A DNA stretch of 64,000 nt from positions 3,975,501 to 4,039,500 of the forward strand of contig NC_063983.1 in assembly GCF_932276165.1 (NCBI RefSeq). Direction: 5' to 3'. The notes below the pieces were generated by a model, which saw only the letters and a list, made by a program, of their open reading frames with translations, had not been told where the DNA came from and ran no database searches. The first letter of the stretch is position 1. Each line of letters starts with the position of its first letter. Origin of the DNA: Plutella xylostella (Eukaryota; Arthropoda; Insecta; Lepidoptera; Plutellidae). Positions 44,516-59,500 of this stretch are shown one piece after another. The position numbers and the translations under genes were made by a program.

Positions 44516-47500
44516 CTAATAGGGGCGCCACACATCTACCGGTCGCTTCTCCGCAGAGATGAGAGATTTGCTCCTGGTCCGGACCTGGTCAGTCCACTCG
44601 GGCGACGCGGGCCTTTTCTTGCCTACTTCGGACACTGTGGACCCTGCTTCCTCTTCTCTGTCGGGGCTAGAATGGTTGGAGTCTTCCTGGGGTGGCGGCG
44701 GCCGGAGCCACCAGTCGTAGCCTCCGTAGAGTTGTGAGTAGAGCCAGGCGGGTGGCGTGGGCAGTAGCGGTGAGTTGAGGAACAGTTGGGCGGCGAGTGC
44801 GCTGTGGAAGAGGCTGGAGGGGGCGGGGAGGGGCGCGGGGGGCTTGCGCGCGCGCGTCACGGAGGTGAAGGCGCCGGGCCGCTCGTCCGGCGGCGGGCTC
44901 ATGGACGCCGTCACGGAGATGTCGTCGTCCTGCGGCGAGCTGGGACGTGACGTCACGGGACTCGTGGTGCTGTGCGGGTGCACGGCTAGCGGGTTGTCTG
45001 ACTTCACGTCTGTGGACAAACAAATCTATAAGATGACGTCCTAGTAGATTTGGAGTGCATCTCAACAAAGAAGAAGGTTGAAGGTCTTACCAGCATCAGT
45101 GAGCGGCGGCGGCGGCGCGTGCGGCGGGCCGGGGGAGGGCAGCACGTGCGGGGAGAAGTGCGCGTGCGCCGGCATGAGGGGCGGGGGGTAGTGCCGCGCC
45201 AGCGCGCCCCACTCGCCGCCCGGGAGCCCCGCCAGCTGGTGGGCTATGCCTGCGGAAAGAAGGCTAGGAGTTAGGGAAGGTCACTTTGAGAGTAGTCTGG
45301 GGGTAGGTTTGAGATATCCGTACTTATCCCCTTATTCATAAAAAAGTTACTGGACGGATTAGCTATTGAACTGTTTTGTCACTCTCTGTCAAAGAACAAA
45401 TTGTTCTCTGTCAGAGAGGGACAGAACAGTTCAATAGTTAATTCGTTCAGTAACTTTTTTATGAATAAGGGGGTTAGTCTATTGCCATAAATAAAAATAA
45501 TAAATAAATAATAAAAAGAAATTTTATTGCACAAAAAACAGTTTAGGTACATACATATTCCGTTAGGTACACTAATATTACACTATAATTTGCACATGTC
45601 TTATTTAAGTTATAATCTTAGTTAACAAAGTGGTCCCCAAACTAGGCTTTGCCCGTATCTTGGGGTACCGTAATGTAATCAAAAACAGTTTAAAATAAGA
45701 AATTTCAAATAAAAATGAACAGTTTAAACTAAAAAAAAAAAAAAAAAATTTTTTTTTTTAACAAAAATTAAAAATAAATTATGTCTCTTTTGCTCAAACA
45801 ACAACATAACAATATCTTAATCTAAAATACTTTCTGTGGTGAAGTAATCTAACTGTAGAAGACAATCTTTTAATTTAATTTTAGCCTCACGAACAGACAT
45901 ATCTTTCATATTGCAGTAGTGTAACATACCATTATATATATGTGATCTTATATAAGCTCCAAACCTTTGACCAAAGGAAGTGTTAACGTAAAGAGATGGC
46001 ATTTTGAACACACGTTTTTTGCATAATTGATCGTAGAGATCAGAAGTTAGTACTTTTTTGTGGGTGGAGAGACAGAGCCTAAGAATGAATAGTTGACGGA
46101 TGGTTAGGACTTTAGCTTCTTTGTAAAGAGTTTGGGTAGGGAATCTGAAATTTTTCTTGTGCATAACTTTTAAAACACATCTTTGAGCTCTTTCTGGAAT
46201 AATTAGGGTAGTTTTTGCTGCACTGCCCCAAACTGGAATACAGTACGAGGCAATGGATTGGCATATGGCAAGGTAGACCCTTGTAAGAAGAAATGGTTCG
46301 GCTGAATTACGGATTTTTTTTAGTATAGCTGCAGTTTTTCTTATTCGATTTGCCAGACTGAGCGTATGCTCTTTGAAATTAAGATTTTGATCTAATATCA
46401 CGCCGAGGTACTTAATAGAATTAGTTCTATCAATAGACTGACAGTTACAATCTAGGATTTGTGTGAGTTTGCACGTATGAATTTTTATATGATTAGGAAT
46501 ATTAGGTTGTGATGCGGCAGTTTTATGGAAGCATAAGTATTTGGTTTTTTTGTGGTTTATAGTTAGTAAGTTGTTTGCTAGCCAATCGTTAATAGCCACC
46601 ATTCCCATTTCGGTACTGTTATATGTATCTTCCCAATTTCGGCCCTTGAAAATGATAGCGGTATCGTCGGCATAACATATTATCTCTGCATTAATCATAT
46701 TATTATTAAGGTCATGGATGTCATTCATATACAAGAGAAAGAGAGTGGGGCCAAGTATACTTCCCTGAGGGACGCCGTAATTGACAGGCAGGGTTGCACT
46801 TTTTACTGATTCAATTTTTATAAGTTGTTCTCTATTAGTGAGGTAACTTTTGAACCAATCATGTGAAAGGCCTCTGATACCAAAGTACTGGAGCTTCTTA
46901 AGTAGTATTTTTGTTGACACGGTATCAAAGGCCTTTGCCAGATCGAGGAACACACCAATACAAGAGTTTCCACTGTCCAGATACGTTGCAACAAGTTCAG
47001 AAAGAAGTATGACTGCGTCTTCGGTGGATTTATTATGTCGAAATCCGAACTGCCGTGGGGATAAAAGCCCATGGGATTCCACGAACTTCACCAGGCGTTT
47101 ATTAACCACTTTTTCCAGTAATTTAGAGATTACGCTAAGTAAAGAGATTGGTCGATAATTTTCGGGTGCATTTCTCGTGCCATCTTTAAATATTGGGGTA
47201 ATCGCCGATATTTTCCATGCTGTAGGGAAAACACCGTTCATGGCTTATGACTGATTCATCACGACTCATCACACTGCTGGGACACGGGTCTCCTTCCAAT
47301 GAAGGAAGGAAGGGATTTGTTGGTTGGATGACTGATTGTTAAGGGTAATTAAATTAAGAGTGGTAGAGGTCTAGAGAATATTCTACTAGGCTATCGACTT
47401 GAAAAAAGAATCCAATCAACCCTTAATATATTTATTTTAGCCAATATAATTTTTCGCATAGGTATAAGAAAAAACATGTGATCTCTGTCTCTAACACATT

Positions 47501-50500
47501 ATTTCCCGCGTCATAATTTCCAGTTGACGTTTTTCAACGCATAAATTAACGAACTTTGTCGTCGTCTGGCCATCGTATATTCTACTTAACCGCTTACAGC
47601 CCGAGTCGGTCACTATGGCCCGTGTACTTTCTAACAAAATATCACTAAGTGTAGAAACGAGTCTAAAGGATTAAAGGAAGTTACAAATCCATATCTGCCA
47701 CCAGCGCACAGATATTTCGGATCAGAAAGGGGTGGTCCTGATGAAATGCAAAGACTAACCAGCTTAACCCTTTAGCACCCACCTTGGGTAATTCCCACCC
47801 GCCAAGCCCAACCCTTTCAGCAATAGAATAAATTACAGGCCATTTTATGTCGCAAATACCGACGCGGCGCTACTAAAATGCTAAAATGCATTATTTCGAA
47901 TTTGGTCTTAACGTTTATAGGTGTAGTGCTTTGTTTAGCAATTGAATTAAGAGTAAGATAAGCCGTTTTAATGGATATTAAAAGCTTTTTATGGTGATAA
48001 TTTGGATTATTGAATCTGTGCAGAGTAATAATGTTTGGATTAAATAAATTAATGTCTTAAATACTTTAAATCTTATACCTAGGTACTTATGTTAACTTAA
48101 CCGAATAACAACATAATTAAGTGGCAGCACTATACACTTGATTTTAGCTCCAGCAGACTGTAAACAATATCCACATAGCTTTTTCGCAAGAAGTTAAAAC
48201 AATAGCACTTGAGAATGCTGGCTGAAGGCTTTGTTTTTTGAGAAACCTTCACAACTAAGCTTCACAACGACGTCATAGACAACTCTTGGGAAACAAATGA
48301 GGAATAAAAACGCGTTGTAATGTTTATTTCAGTTTTTGGCATCGGAGTGTGAATAACAATATATTTTTTGCTCGCAAAATCACATTTTCAAAACATACGA
48401 GTAGTTTGTACATAATAATATTCTTCTAGCAGGCTTTGCCCTGGGCTTCTGGAGTAGCGGCAATCCCAGAAATACCATCACGAAGATCTATGAATGAATG
48501 AAATCAATTTAAAATTGAATCTTCAACGTATTAGTAACTAAGTAACTTTTATAAATTTAGGTTTACATCGTAATAGTATACTCAGTTATTTATTTCCACC
48601 CACGTACACTTTTTTCATTGCTATGGCTACAACATGCTGTGTAAAAAATACCGCAAAAGAAAACAAACCATTTGGATATTGTGTGCATCGACTCAAAGAA
48701 CACACAAATCGATTTGTTTATCGTTGTTTTCTCGGAGCATAAAGAAAGGGTCTTGGCCTCGCCAAACGATTTGCATTCGTTAAAAAATACGGATTTCTGA
48801 GCGCATCGCGTAAACTCTACCAACTGAAAACAGAGCGTATGATCTTGATACTTATAATTATGTGCAACGCGAAAAAAGCCATCAGCGCTAAGTCAGTTTT
48901 ATCCGCATTAACCTGAAACAACTGTCCAAATCTTTCACCAATAAAGTAGTTGATACTACTACCGCCTGGTTTTTAATTCCCTGATACAGGATAACTATTA
49001 TTAATACATACAAGTATGTATATTTTATGCGCTATATGGAATTTTTAAGACGCATTAATTTGTGTTAATTAACATGCACAACATAAGGGCGCAGGTATAC
49101 AACTATACACGTATAACGCTACCAGACCTAATGTGAGAGCGCTATTAAGTTGGTTCCACATAAAATTATTGTCACCCTGGCTGGGTTTCGTGACAATGTA
49201 TATAGTGTAAAGTATCAAGATGGCTCGGTCGCGCTGCGCCGCGTTCTTACAGCCGCGTCACGCCGCCGTCCGCGCCACTGCGCCCGACAACTCCGCCGTC
49301 TTCGGAAAAAAAACGAAAGGGGTGAAGCCGAAACATTTTAATGCCATTTGCTAGATTACACCCTGCATTTTTCCCAACACTGCTAATCCGCCAAGACGAT
49401 TCGGGATTACCGGGATAAAAATTTACGTTTTTTCCAATGACTCGGGATTAGACGGGGATTTTTAAGACCCTCCGGTGATTAGGAAAGGGTTGGCAAGAGC
49501 ACTTTGCAGTAATTATTTTACATTTCTTCACAATTCGCAGGAAAAGGTATTTTGAGAACTTGTTCTTTTTGGGTCTACCCACTTCATTCTAATGGGAATG
49601 TAAATACTGTAAATAGGAAGATCTTATAATAATTTTTATAGTAAAATGTTACGTTACGAATAAAATTTTACTATCACGTAAAATCACGTCATCCATTAGT
49701 GCTGACATAAACCAAGCAATACTTTAAAAACATCCGAAGAGCTCATGAAGTTTTATTAAAAACGTGACTGCATGTAGTGCTGTATTTGGCTATAGATCAG
49801 TGTTTTATCGTGATTCAATCGTGTGTCAATAAATGCAATAGCCATATTATGCACTTTATCAAAGTAAGTAGGTACCTAATTCATCTGTAACGGTATGATA
49901 TGATGTGCGCCATGTATTTCTGTGCATTATTTTTATGGCAATTAATACCTTTTTATTAGTTACTTTAGGTTTACTGCGATAAACTTTGGAACACTACTCT
50001 GACTTCTTATAATGCCATACAGATAAGTACATGCTTCAAACTGATCCACGTTTAGTCCTGCAACCCTTCAAGATGTGATTTTCGCAGCTCATGTCCTGTA
50101 CCGTTGCTAAACCAAGGAGTTACCAAGATGGATGTGCCCCGTACATCATAAGGTTAATAAGAGGGCTTGAACTAACGACGCCGCTTTGTCACTAGCCGAC
50201 CCGCCTGCGCCATCTTGGTTCAATCTGCTTAGCGCTTAATGAATTTGCCTCTATCGATTTTGCTTAACCCCTTTTTGTTTTCCTTAATTAACCTTTCGAT
50301 GTCGAAAAGTAGCGCAACTTGAGACGTTGCTTGTCAATAAACAAAAGACTAATGGAATTGACGGCGAAATGCGGAGGCGGGCTCTATTATGAAGAGCATT
50401 TAGCTGTGAACCAGCGCGTCATCATTATAGAAGCACATTTGAAAACGTTTAAGGGTTGTCGTAAAAGCGCGAATCACGCGATACAATGGCCCGTACGAGG

Positions 50501-53500
50501 TGGGTGGGACATTTAAAATTTACAAATGCGTAATTATGCACCCGTATTGTCGCGCGGCGTCGGAAGGGTTAACCCCCCCCCTCCCTGCCCCCGCGCGGCT
50601 CCCCCCTGAATCCCCGGCTTCCGGGCCTAATGCAATATTTAATTTTCTCTAAGGCTCTCTCATTAATAATGCGAAGGCAGCGACTTAAAGTGGCGCTCAC
50701 ATGGGCACGGAAATGTAAAGACTTTGGATGTGCCGCTCAACCCGTATTTTATTAATGGCTTAGATGTTTGTCATTTGTCTATATAAAGGTAAGCTAGTAA
50801 ATAGATTATCTATCTTGATTACTTTAATCAATTAACGCCACATTATATTTGATGTACTTTACAAAATACTTTATCTGCTACAAATATTTTTAGGTATTTA
50901 CTTATGTCATTACCGTACCTAGTTTTTTTTCGTAACTATATAAAAATTATTGAGCAATGAAGAGATTACCTTATCCATTGTTTAGATAGTCTAGGCGCCA
51001 AGTCATTTCTATCTGAGAGGACGTGAGTGTGGATAATTTATCATGACTGCGCGGGGGTCTTGCGTAATCCCATGTTAAAGGCATAATATTTAACTTTTAT
51101 CTCATATTTGTCTTTAAGGTAATCGACGAAAAGGTTCATTCGTTATGTAATACAGTAAGATAGACCAGAATAATATAAAGTAAAACTTGTATAAAAAAAT
51201 ACTCTTCATGTTTGTAAGCGCTTGTGATATAACTTTCAACTCGGTGTGGTAGAATATTCAACTTTTTGGATAACTCGAAACGCGAGTCAACTGAATACCA
51301 TTGTACCTACACATCAAACAGACAAACTTTAAACAGTTGAAGTGTTATAAAGCCGACAATCGTCCACACAACCGACACGATCGCAAAACACCGCACGTCT
51401 CGACTCAAACACAACACGGCACGTTGCCGTAACGTAACGTAACCTCGTTAAAGTTAAGAGTTAGTGGAATTCCGCCACTCAAAAGGTGAGGAATTTATAT
51501 ATTGAGGAGAGCGAATTGTTTCAAATGCTAAACGAACAAAGCGGAAAGCTCGAGAACCCTTCTTGTTGAGAATTCAGCTCCGAGTAGGCCGGGTATATAG
51601 TTACGTACCCTTTAAGTAATTAATTTGAATTTCAGTATACTGTTTCACGCTTTTTCGCATGGGCTGATGCATCGTTAGAGGATCGTATTTAAATTTGGAT
51701 GGGTAAAATATGTGTTAAGTAAAGTCAAGGTATATTCTGAAAGCGGCTCTCTGGTGCTTGATAGTGTAAAAAACGATACTTGTGCCTGTTTTCTTCCTTG
51801 TAATTCAACGCATGAAAATTTGCGAATGTGTGAAATTCTAGTTAGTAAAGTAAGTAGTCTACACTAATATTTTTATGATAAAATATTTACTATTTGTTTG
51901 AATTGAATGGGCTCCGTTTCGGATATAATACTGGTCAGATTTAAAAAGTTACTGATGCTGAATCGATTGTGATATAACAAATCTAAGAACAGTCTCAATC
52001 AAGTTAACTTTTACTCATGATAATAAAAATCATTAGCTCTTATTTTAAATTTTCTCGTACTTTCTCATTAACTGTACAAGTTCGCCATAATGTCATGAAC
52101 TCATGACACCCGAAGTGTCTCCAGTGCGAAGTAATTGTAAGTAAAACTCAATAAGACCCCCCAGGTCTCAACTAGACGAAGTGTGTAATCCAGTTACAGC
52201 CCTTTGAGTCGGCCGCCCGCCCGCGCCGCCCGCCCACCGCCACATGCCACGCCGGAGCACTGCCTACAGAGCAGAGAGTAAGGGTTGTCTGGTAGAGATT
52301 GCTATAGGCAATGAGGCCGCCTTTTCGTACTTATTTCTTTTTAAGTATGCTTTTTGTATTAATATGTTTGTTGTGCAAATAAAGAGAGTGCAAGTAAAGA
52401 GTGCAATAATCCATTGCATTGTAAAGCTGTTCATGGTTTTAAAGTCCTATTCACATACCACAACACTGGTGTTTAAGTAAGGTGTTATTTCAGTTATTTG
52501 TCTATACCAGCATCAGTTGTTATTTTTGTATTTAAATTAAAATGATTAATTATTATAGTACTAACACAAGAGCTCCATTCCCACTACTCTCATAGCAGTC
52601 ATAACTTCATGACTCACTGAAACGACTGGAGTCCTTTTCCAGTTAATTTTTCCCTTGTAAGCATCGGACAACATCATTATATTTATAGGTACCTATATCT
52701 CTATGGCAGCGTTCCCACTACGCCGGACCGGCAGATCTGCCGCGCCGGTAAATCTGCCGGAAGAGCTAGTGGCTGTACAATTTATATGAAGCTATTCACA
52801 TTATCCCGGGTCCGGCATTTTTGCCGAGCCCGGCATTTCTACCGAACGTTTTGTCACTAGGAATTGCCGGTAGAACGACCGGGCCCGGAGTAATGTGAAC
52901 GAGTTTGTGCCGGTATCTGTCCCCCGCTCGCCCCGCTCGTGCTCCCCTCGCCCCTGGATGTAAAATGAAAAGAATGTAAAATCTTTCCCGTAAAATAGGG
53001 TGTACCCAATGTTTTCTTTTATTTTGCCTTCTATTAAGATACCACCACAACACAACAATTTCGTCGTCCATTGTGCGCGCAGGTCCAAATTCAACTGAGG
53101 ACTGTCTGCATTTCTTCCGGGATCCGATGTAATGTGAACACTCTGTCCGGTGTCCGGTTTTCGGCAGATCTGCCGGTCCGGCGTAGTGGGAACGCTGCCT
53201 ATCAGAACAGAATGTGTCAAAGACTGTCGCCGTGCCAGTTACCAGTTCCACGTGACCTCTCATGTCTTGAATTAGGGTAGCGTTTTATAATATAGCATTT
53301 TTCATTTAGTATAACTGAAGAAAAAAAATATAATACATTTTGTACAATAAAAACATAAAACGTAACAAAGTATTAGAAAATATTAAGATAGGTACATAGA
53401 ATATTCTTTATTTGTACACAAATATGTATTTATTAGATAAAAGTTCGTTCAAAATACACAAGACAAGCAGCAAAATAAACAGATTACTCAAGTCAGGGCA

Positions 53501-56500
53501 GAGTTTCGTCTAATCTTCAAGAATATCGATTAATCCCGAACTTAAAATGGCACCTGAAATCTCTGTGGGTGACAAAATACGGCTTGAAATTAATAATTAA
53601 TTGTTTCGCGAAACTTGTCGACCAAATTAATTCCCCTTTTGAACTGCTCACACCTTGGCACAACCAATTAATGAGAAATGACTTGTTTAAAATATTTCCA
53701 CCTACATTTTTTTGTATTTCAAAAATAAGGATTTCACAAGCAAGAGTTTAGTGTGCTCTTGTATGAATTGGATAGCATGCAAACTATAAAAGATTACGTT
53801 ATGCCGCATACAAAGTGGTGGCACCTCTAGCGGAAAATATCATGGAACTCTTTAAGACGGTACGGGGGCAGTTCTCCCTAGCCCGCTGTCCCAGGTTCGA
53901 CATGACAACGGTCAGAGCACGCGGCGTTGACAATTTAATATCAAGTTGATAGAAACGTCGCCCCGACTCAACGCCTTGGCAACCCCGCGACCCCCGCTGT
54001 TGCCGGGTCTAGAAGTACTACTTCGTTATATACAGGGTGTCGCGTAAGTTAACGTCAAGTTGGCTGGATGTGATATAACTCGCCATTTTAAAACAGCTTT
54101 TATTTTTTATTTATTTATATATTTCGTATTTTTTGGGTTACATTTTAGTATAGGGGACTTAATACTTAATTTTTTATAGAATTATGAATTTTTTTCTAGA
54201 CAAAAGTAAGCAACTTAGATTTTTATCACCTCCTACCAGCTTGACGTTAAACGGGACATCCTGTATAATGTTATATAACGTAGGTATATACTGACGTCAC
54301 AGTTATTGGCTCTCGTTATTTCGTGAAATTCTGATAGCCTTCAGAACACAGGGATGTTATAAGCGTTCTAGTTCTTAGTAGAAAAATATACCTAAATGTG
54401 GTTTACGCATTTGTATGAGTGTGACTGTGTGATCGGTTTAATCTACGCAAAATGAGTTTTCGTCATCTCTGCGTGATGTTACATTACTATATTTATTTAT
54501 TTGATACTTTATTGCACAAATATGAAATATAAGTGTACAAAAGGTGGACTTAATGCTAAAAGCATTTTCTACCAGCCAACCTACAGGAGGTACAGAAAAA
54601 CTAGTAGAAAGATATTTAATGTACAAAATAAAAGAAAATTCGATTTAAAAAAAAACATCTAAAATGCATGTGTATAAATATGGCACCGCTCCTTGGAACA
54701 CTACACCACCACCACAAAAATCCCAAGAAAACATCAAAACTCACCCGACAGTTTAAAGGGCAGTGACCCCATCAGCGGGTCGGGCACGAAGCGCGGGCCG
54801 AAGTGGAACGGGTGGAAGCCGTGGTGGCGAGTCTTGGAGCGCGGCTCGCGGGGGCCGTCCACCGTCACCTTGATTGCCTTCTGGTAGGTCGCCACTTGCG
54901 GGGGCGAGGTCGCCAGCATTATTGTTAGAGTGAAGGATTTGCCTGGTGGAAGAGAGTTGGTGGGGTTAGATTGTGATGCGACGGTTAAAAGGTGGTAATT
55001 ATAGTCGATAAAGGCATAGTTTCACCATAGTCTGTTAGATTATTAAAACCCCTGTTACATTTTAAGTGACATCTGAAACAAAATTTATATGTTAAATTCT
55101 TGACAGATGTGTCAAAAGTCAGCAACTAATCCTTTGTTATGATATAACAGCGGTGTTCATGATCTAACAGAGTATGGTGAAACCAGGCCTAAGCGTTGTC
55201 AGTATGAGGTGGAGCAATCAAAGAATCACACGAGGTTTCTCAGTAAACTTATCAGAAAAGAGGCTAACAAAACACTATCCTCAATAGCTTTACAAATATT
55301 CTTCATTCAAAAACGCTTTAAACACAGCAAAGAGGTTGATAAACTGAAGGAAACATTCTAAGAAAAGAGGTTTTGGTCCGTGCAGGCACGCGGCCTGCTT
55401 GCGGCGCGCCTGCACGCGCCCACAAATCAACCGCCGCGCCGCGCCGCGCTGGCTGATTTCACGCCGCATTCCGAGATGGAAAAGAAACGTTTCTTTTTTT
55501 GAAATAAATCATTGTGTGCGTAAAGGGTGCTGAAACAGTTGACGGTTTTTGTTTTTTTTTTGTCTATTTTAAATTTAATTTTGAGGTGGTTACAAAACGT
55601 ACTCATAACTGTTTTTTTTGTATATTTTATACAGTAAATGCACAACAAAATAACCATTGCCACCGTCCCCGCCGTGACTTTCAATGCAACATTATTGCCA
55701 CAGATTTCGATTCATCTATCATCAAGCAAGGCCAACATTAGTATTTCCCCTTTGCCCCCAGCACGCGTATGTATCGCATATCGTATAGAGCAGCTGCCTC
55801 AAGACTGATGGCTGTGAAATATGTCTGCGCAGTGAGGCGCGCGCCAGATGCGGCGTCTCCAGCCATGCATGCGCCGTAAGGAGGTTGATTAAAAAAGTTT
55901 CTAAGGAGTATAGTGCTGGCAGGAAAACTTTTTAGGGAATGAAAAAGGCGTTGGCGTTGATGTACCCAATGTCTTGAAAGATTTAATTTAAAATTTTAAC
56001 ACAATATTTAGGTTTTTAATTCGTGATATTCTGATCTGCAGTTATATTTACTACAATAGAAGTGGTTTTTTCCTCAGTGCTACAATATTGCTGACAGCGT
56101 CATTAAGCTAGCCTTTTCTGTTTAGGAGTAATTTGGTGATATTGTCACTGGAACTTTGTCACTGCTCGTGAGTGTATTTTGTTCAGTATGTACATAGAAA
56201 AATACTAACACTGTATTTTTTCTGTTTTGCATATAGTATCACGAATGCAATACGAATGACATCTCTCAATTTTTTATTCCCTTCAACGTTTCAATGAACC
56301 GTTTTCAGGGACATCCGAGAGACACGGCTCGGAGCCAACAAATCATCGGCTGTCAGGGCGCAACCCTTGCCGCCTCCTCACTGAATTCATAACACCGCCG
56401 ACCCCCGGCTTCCGACCGACATATTTCACAATTGAGACGCGGCGAAGATTTTTACGCTCAAAAACGGGGGCTGTGAAGGTCAAATGGCTTATATTTCCGG

Positions 56501-59500
56501 GGTGACTTTTGTTTTAAAATATTCGACGTTTTGCTACGACATTTCGTAGCGCTACAAAACTGCTACGCCGTTTGCTACGAAACCGATACAAACAGGCAGT
56601 AGAATTGTTCGCCTCGTTATCGAATTCCCCTTTAATCACCGCTAGACGGCTTGCCACCAAATTAAAAACTGGGAAAAAGGCAGACATTCCAAAACAATCC
56701 GGCGTCCTTTAAGAGCGGTATCGCCGCGCCAAAATGCCTTGCCGCGATAACATTCCGCTTTGCAAAACAAAAGATACAAACATTTCTCGCTGGCTGCGGG
56801 CCAAGCCTGCCCGCGGACTTTAGCCCATGAAAACGGCATAAACACCCCCCCTCGCCCCCGCCCCCGCTCCCCCAGACCCGAAATGAGCGGGCTCCCGCTC
56901 ATTTTCATAAAACCCACATAACACGGCCCGACTTATGAGACCGACTACGCCAAGATATTGCAGCGCGGAGGATTGCCGACCTGCAACGTTAACGTTACGT
57001 ATTGTTTCTTGGAATGCACGTTATTTAGTTTAATAATATCTATCGCAACCTAGCTATGGTGCTTACGATTTCAACACGGCACTAATCGCTAGTCTAGATC
57101 TAGTATTTCTCACCGATATCAATACTTAACCATTTCCGAACGACTTTATTGTTTATAAACCTGCAGATTCGCGGACCCTAGAAGTGAAGACATTTTACGT
57201 TGTTCATAAATCATAAAAAAACTCATTCATAAAAAAGATCCCCAAATCACATACAGGAGCCGCGTATGTATGCACGTGCGACACACTTCACGACCCCGAG
57301 TTATTGGTTCTTAACGCCAGGGGCGCCACTGCTGATGATTAAATAAATATGTTTTTATGAAATCTCATACTTTTACGTAGGTGATTGATTGCAAAAATTT
57401 GATTATGTTTAAATGTTACAACAAAATCATCGTTATCTTGAATTTAAAATATATGCAAATCAATTATATAGGTAAATCAATTATTAAAATATTAAAACAA
57501 TAATAAAAAAATAAAGAGTTACATAATTACTTGTAGTTGAAATAGCTTATCCTACTCATAATATTAGAAGGATCTTGTGCTGCCATCTAGTTCGAAGCTA
57601 CTGAACTATTATATGTATTTAATATTTATTCAGGAGATATACATACATTACACTCAGTATCCTACAGTCAACTAATACGTGTACTGTGATGTGAAACCTT
57701 AATCCTGAAAAAACAATATCCTGTTTACGAAATTTCACGAATTTTCACGCACACCAACAATCAATTTTTACCAAACACCATTAATAATAAATCTTTAAAA
57801 AGCCAATTCTTAAAGCACGGAATGGAATCGAAACGGAATAGGACTCCTCGTGGCAATTTCCGTCAGATTAAAAATCAGCTTTATAACGTCATAAAGTACG
57901 TTGGGGGCGTAAAGATAAGAGTTCTCTTTTTAAATAAAAAATGAGCCACAATCGTAATGGACGCCCTTTGATCTCGGTTTGCGGGGCTCGTTCCAAATCC
58001 GGCTTAAACCGGCAATATATCTGCTTATGGAGCCGCTAAACGTATTAAAAACATTAACAAATTAACTACTTACTAACGAAATAGTTGACTTTAATTAAAC
58101 AAATGAATGTAGCGTGACACAGAAGGTCGCTTAACATGACAGTAAAAATTGCAAATTATATCCGACCTCCTTGAAAGAAATTCGGAAAGCTTTGAGCAAT
58201 TAAAACCATCCCCTAGGTACCTGAAGCCAAGCGGTCAATATTCCAAGACCCTCAATTTCCGCCACTCACCCCAATGCTAATAACAATAATTAGGAATGAG
58301 TGGTTCAATAATTAAAAACGGAAAAGAGAACAACCCGAAAAATACGGTCGAGAATTGTGAACAAAGTCATCTTCCTTCCCCTTCTCTCGTTATAATATAA
58401 ATTCGCTATCTTATTCACTCACCATCTTAATTTTGCTTATGAATTTTTTGCGCTTTCATAGTTAGGTGCTCCTTAAATTAATATAATTTTTGTGAGATGC
58501 ATTACTCAAGCTAACAATTACTTTAAGGGTCGTAGAGAATTGGCTGTATAAAATAAGTGTTTATGCGTAGATTACATTTTATGGAATGGTTAAGCTGATA
58601 GACTATTAGATGGATCTCGCAAAATTACAAAGAATAAAAATCACGTCAGTAAAGAGGAATATATCCACGAAAACCTCGCTAACAACATACCAAACACACT
58701 CATGCAAGTAAGTTGTGAGCAAAAAGGGAGTTTCTAAAGGAGCTAATTTTAAATCATTAGTTCGAACTTCACTGCATCAAAGGGCTCCAGTTAATAACGA
58801 AAGGTGAGGTGGAGATATCTTCCCGCTTTTATACAAAAATAATTTTCCCTTTTTTGTGAGGGGAGGTCCGGGCAGGATGGAGCCGGAAGCGGCGTAAAGA
58901 CGCGCGTCCGCAACAGGAAAGGTGTGTAAAAAACACGGGTTCAAGTAGTTACCTACGTGGGTGTCTATTTACTTGCTTTATATTTTATTTTGTTAAGTAT
59001 ATTATTTTATGTTGGTATCAAATTGGTTGTAAGAATTATTATGATTTGCAAAAGTTAAGGCTCAATTTATATGAAATTCATCAAACACTGTGCACGAACT
59101 TTACGCGTTTACGTTTTGATTTTTGTGCTTAGAAAAAAGCTCTGATATAATATAACATAAGGTAGGCAAAGTATCCACCTATATGAACTGTAATTTGTAT
59201 TAAATTTTATTTACTTACCTAAGTATTCACAGATGTTGGTAAGTTTAAGTCGGTCATCGTAAATATTTAACTAGCTAGATTCATAATATATTAATAAATT
59301 ATTAAAAGGTTCCAACCTACAAATGTATTAAAATACAAATAACTCTCTTGAAACCAGACAGCAAATACTAACTAAGCAAGTCACACAATGTGACACAATT
59401 AAAGAGGGGAAGTCAGGGCACTTTTTACCGTCTCTAAGGTGGGGTCAATCAATCGATTAGCAGATGTCGCCTCTGACTACTGATGCGGTAAATTGCCCCT

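Noticed and set aside
44667..45068. 133-codon minus-strand frame and plus-strand frames over the last RUNX exons
   Set aside because: Other-frame shadows of the GC-rich terminal RUNX exon, which is fixed by splice phase and the VWRPY end.
52796..53263. Minus-strand frame of 155 codons
   Set aside because: It runs across the MITE at 52703-53202 and consists of its repeated ccggcagatctgccg motifs.
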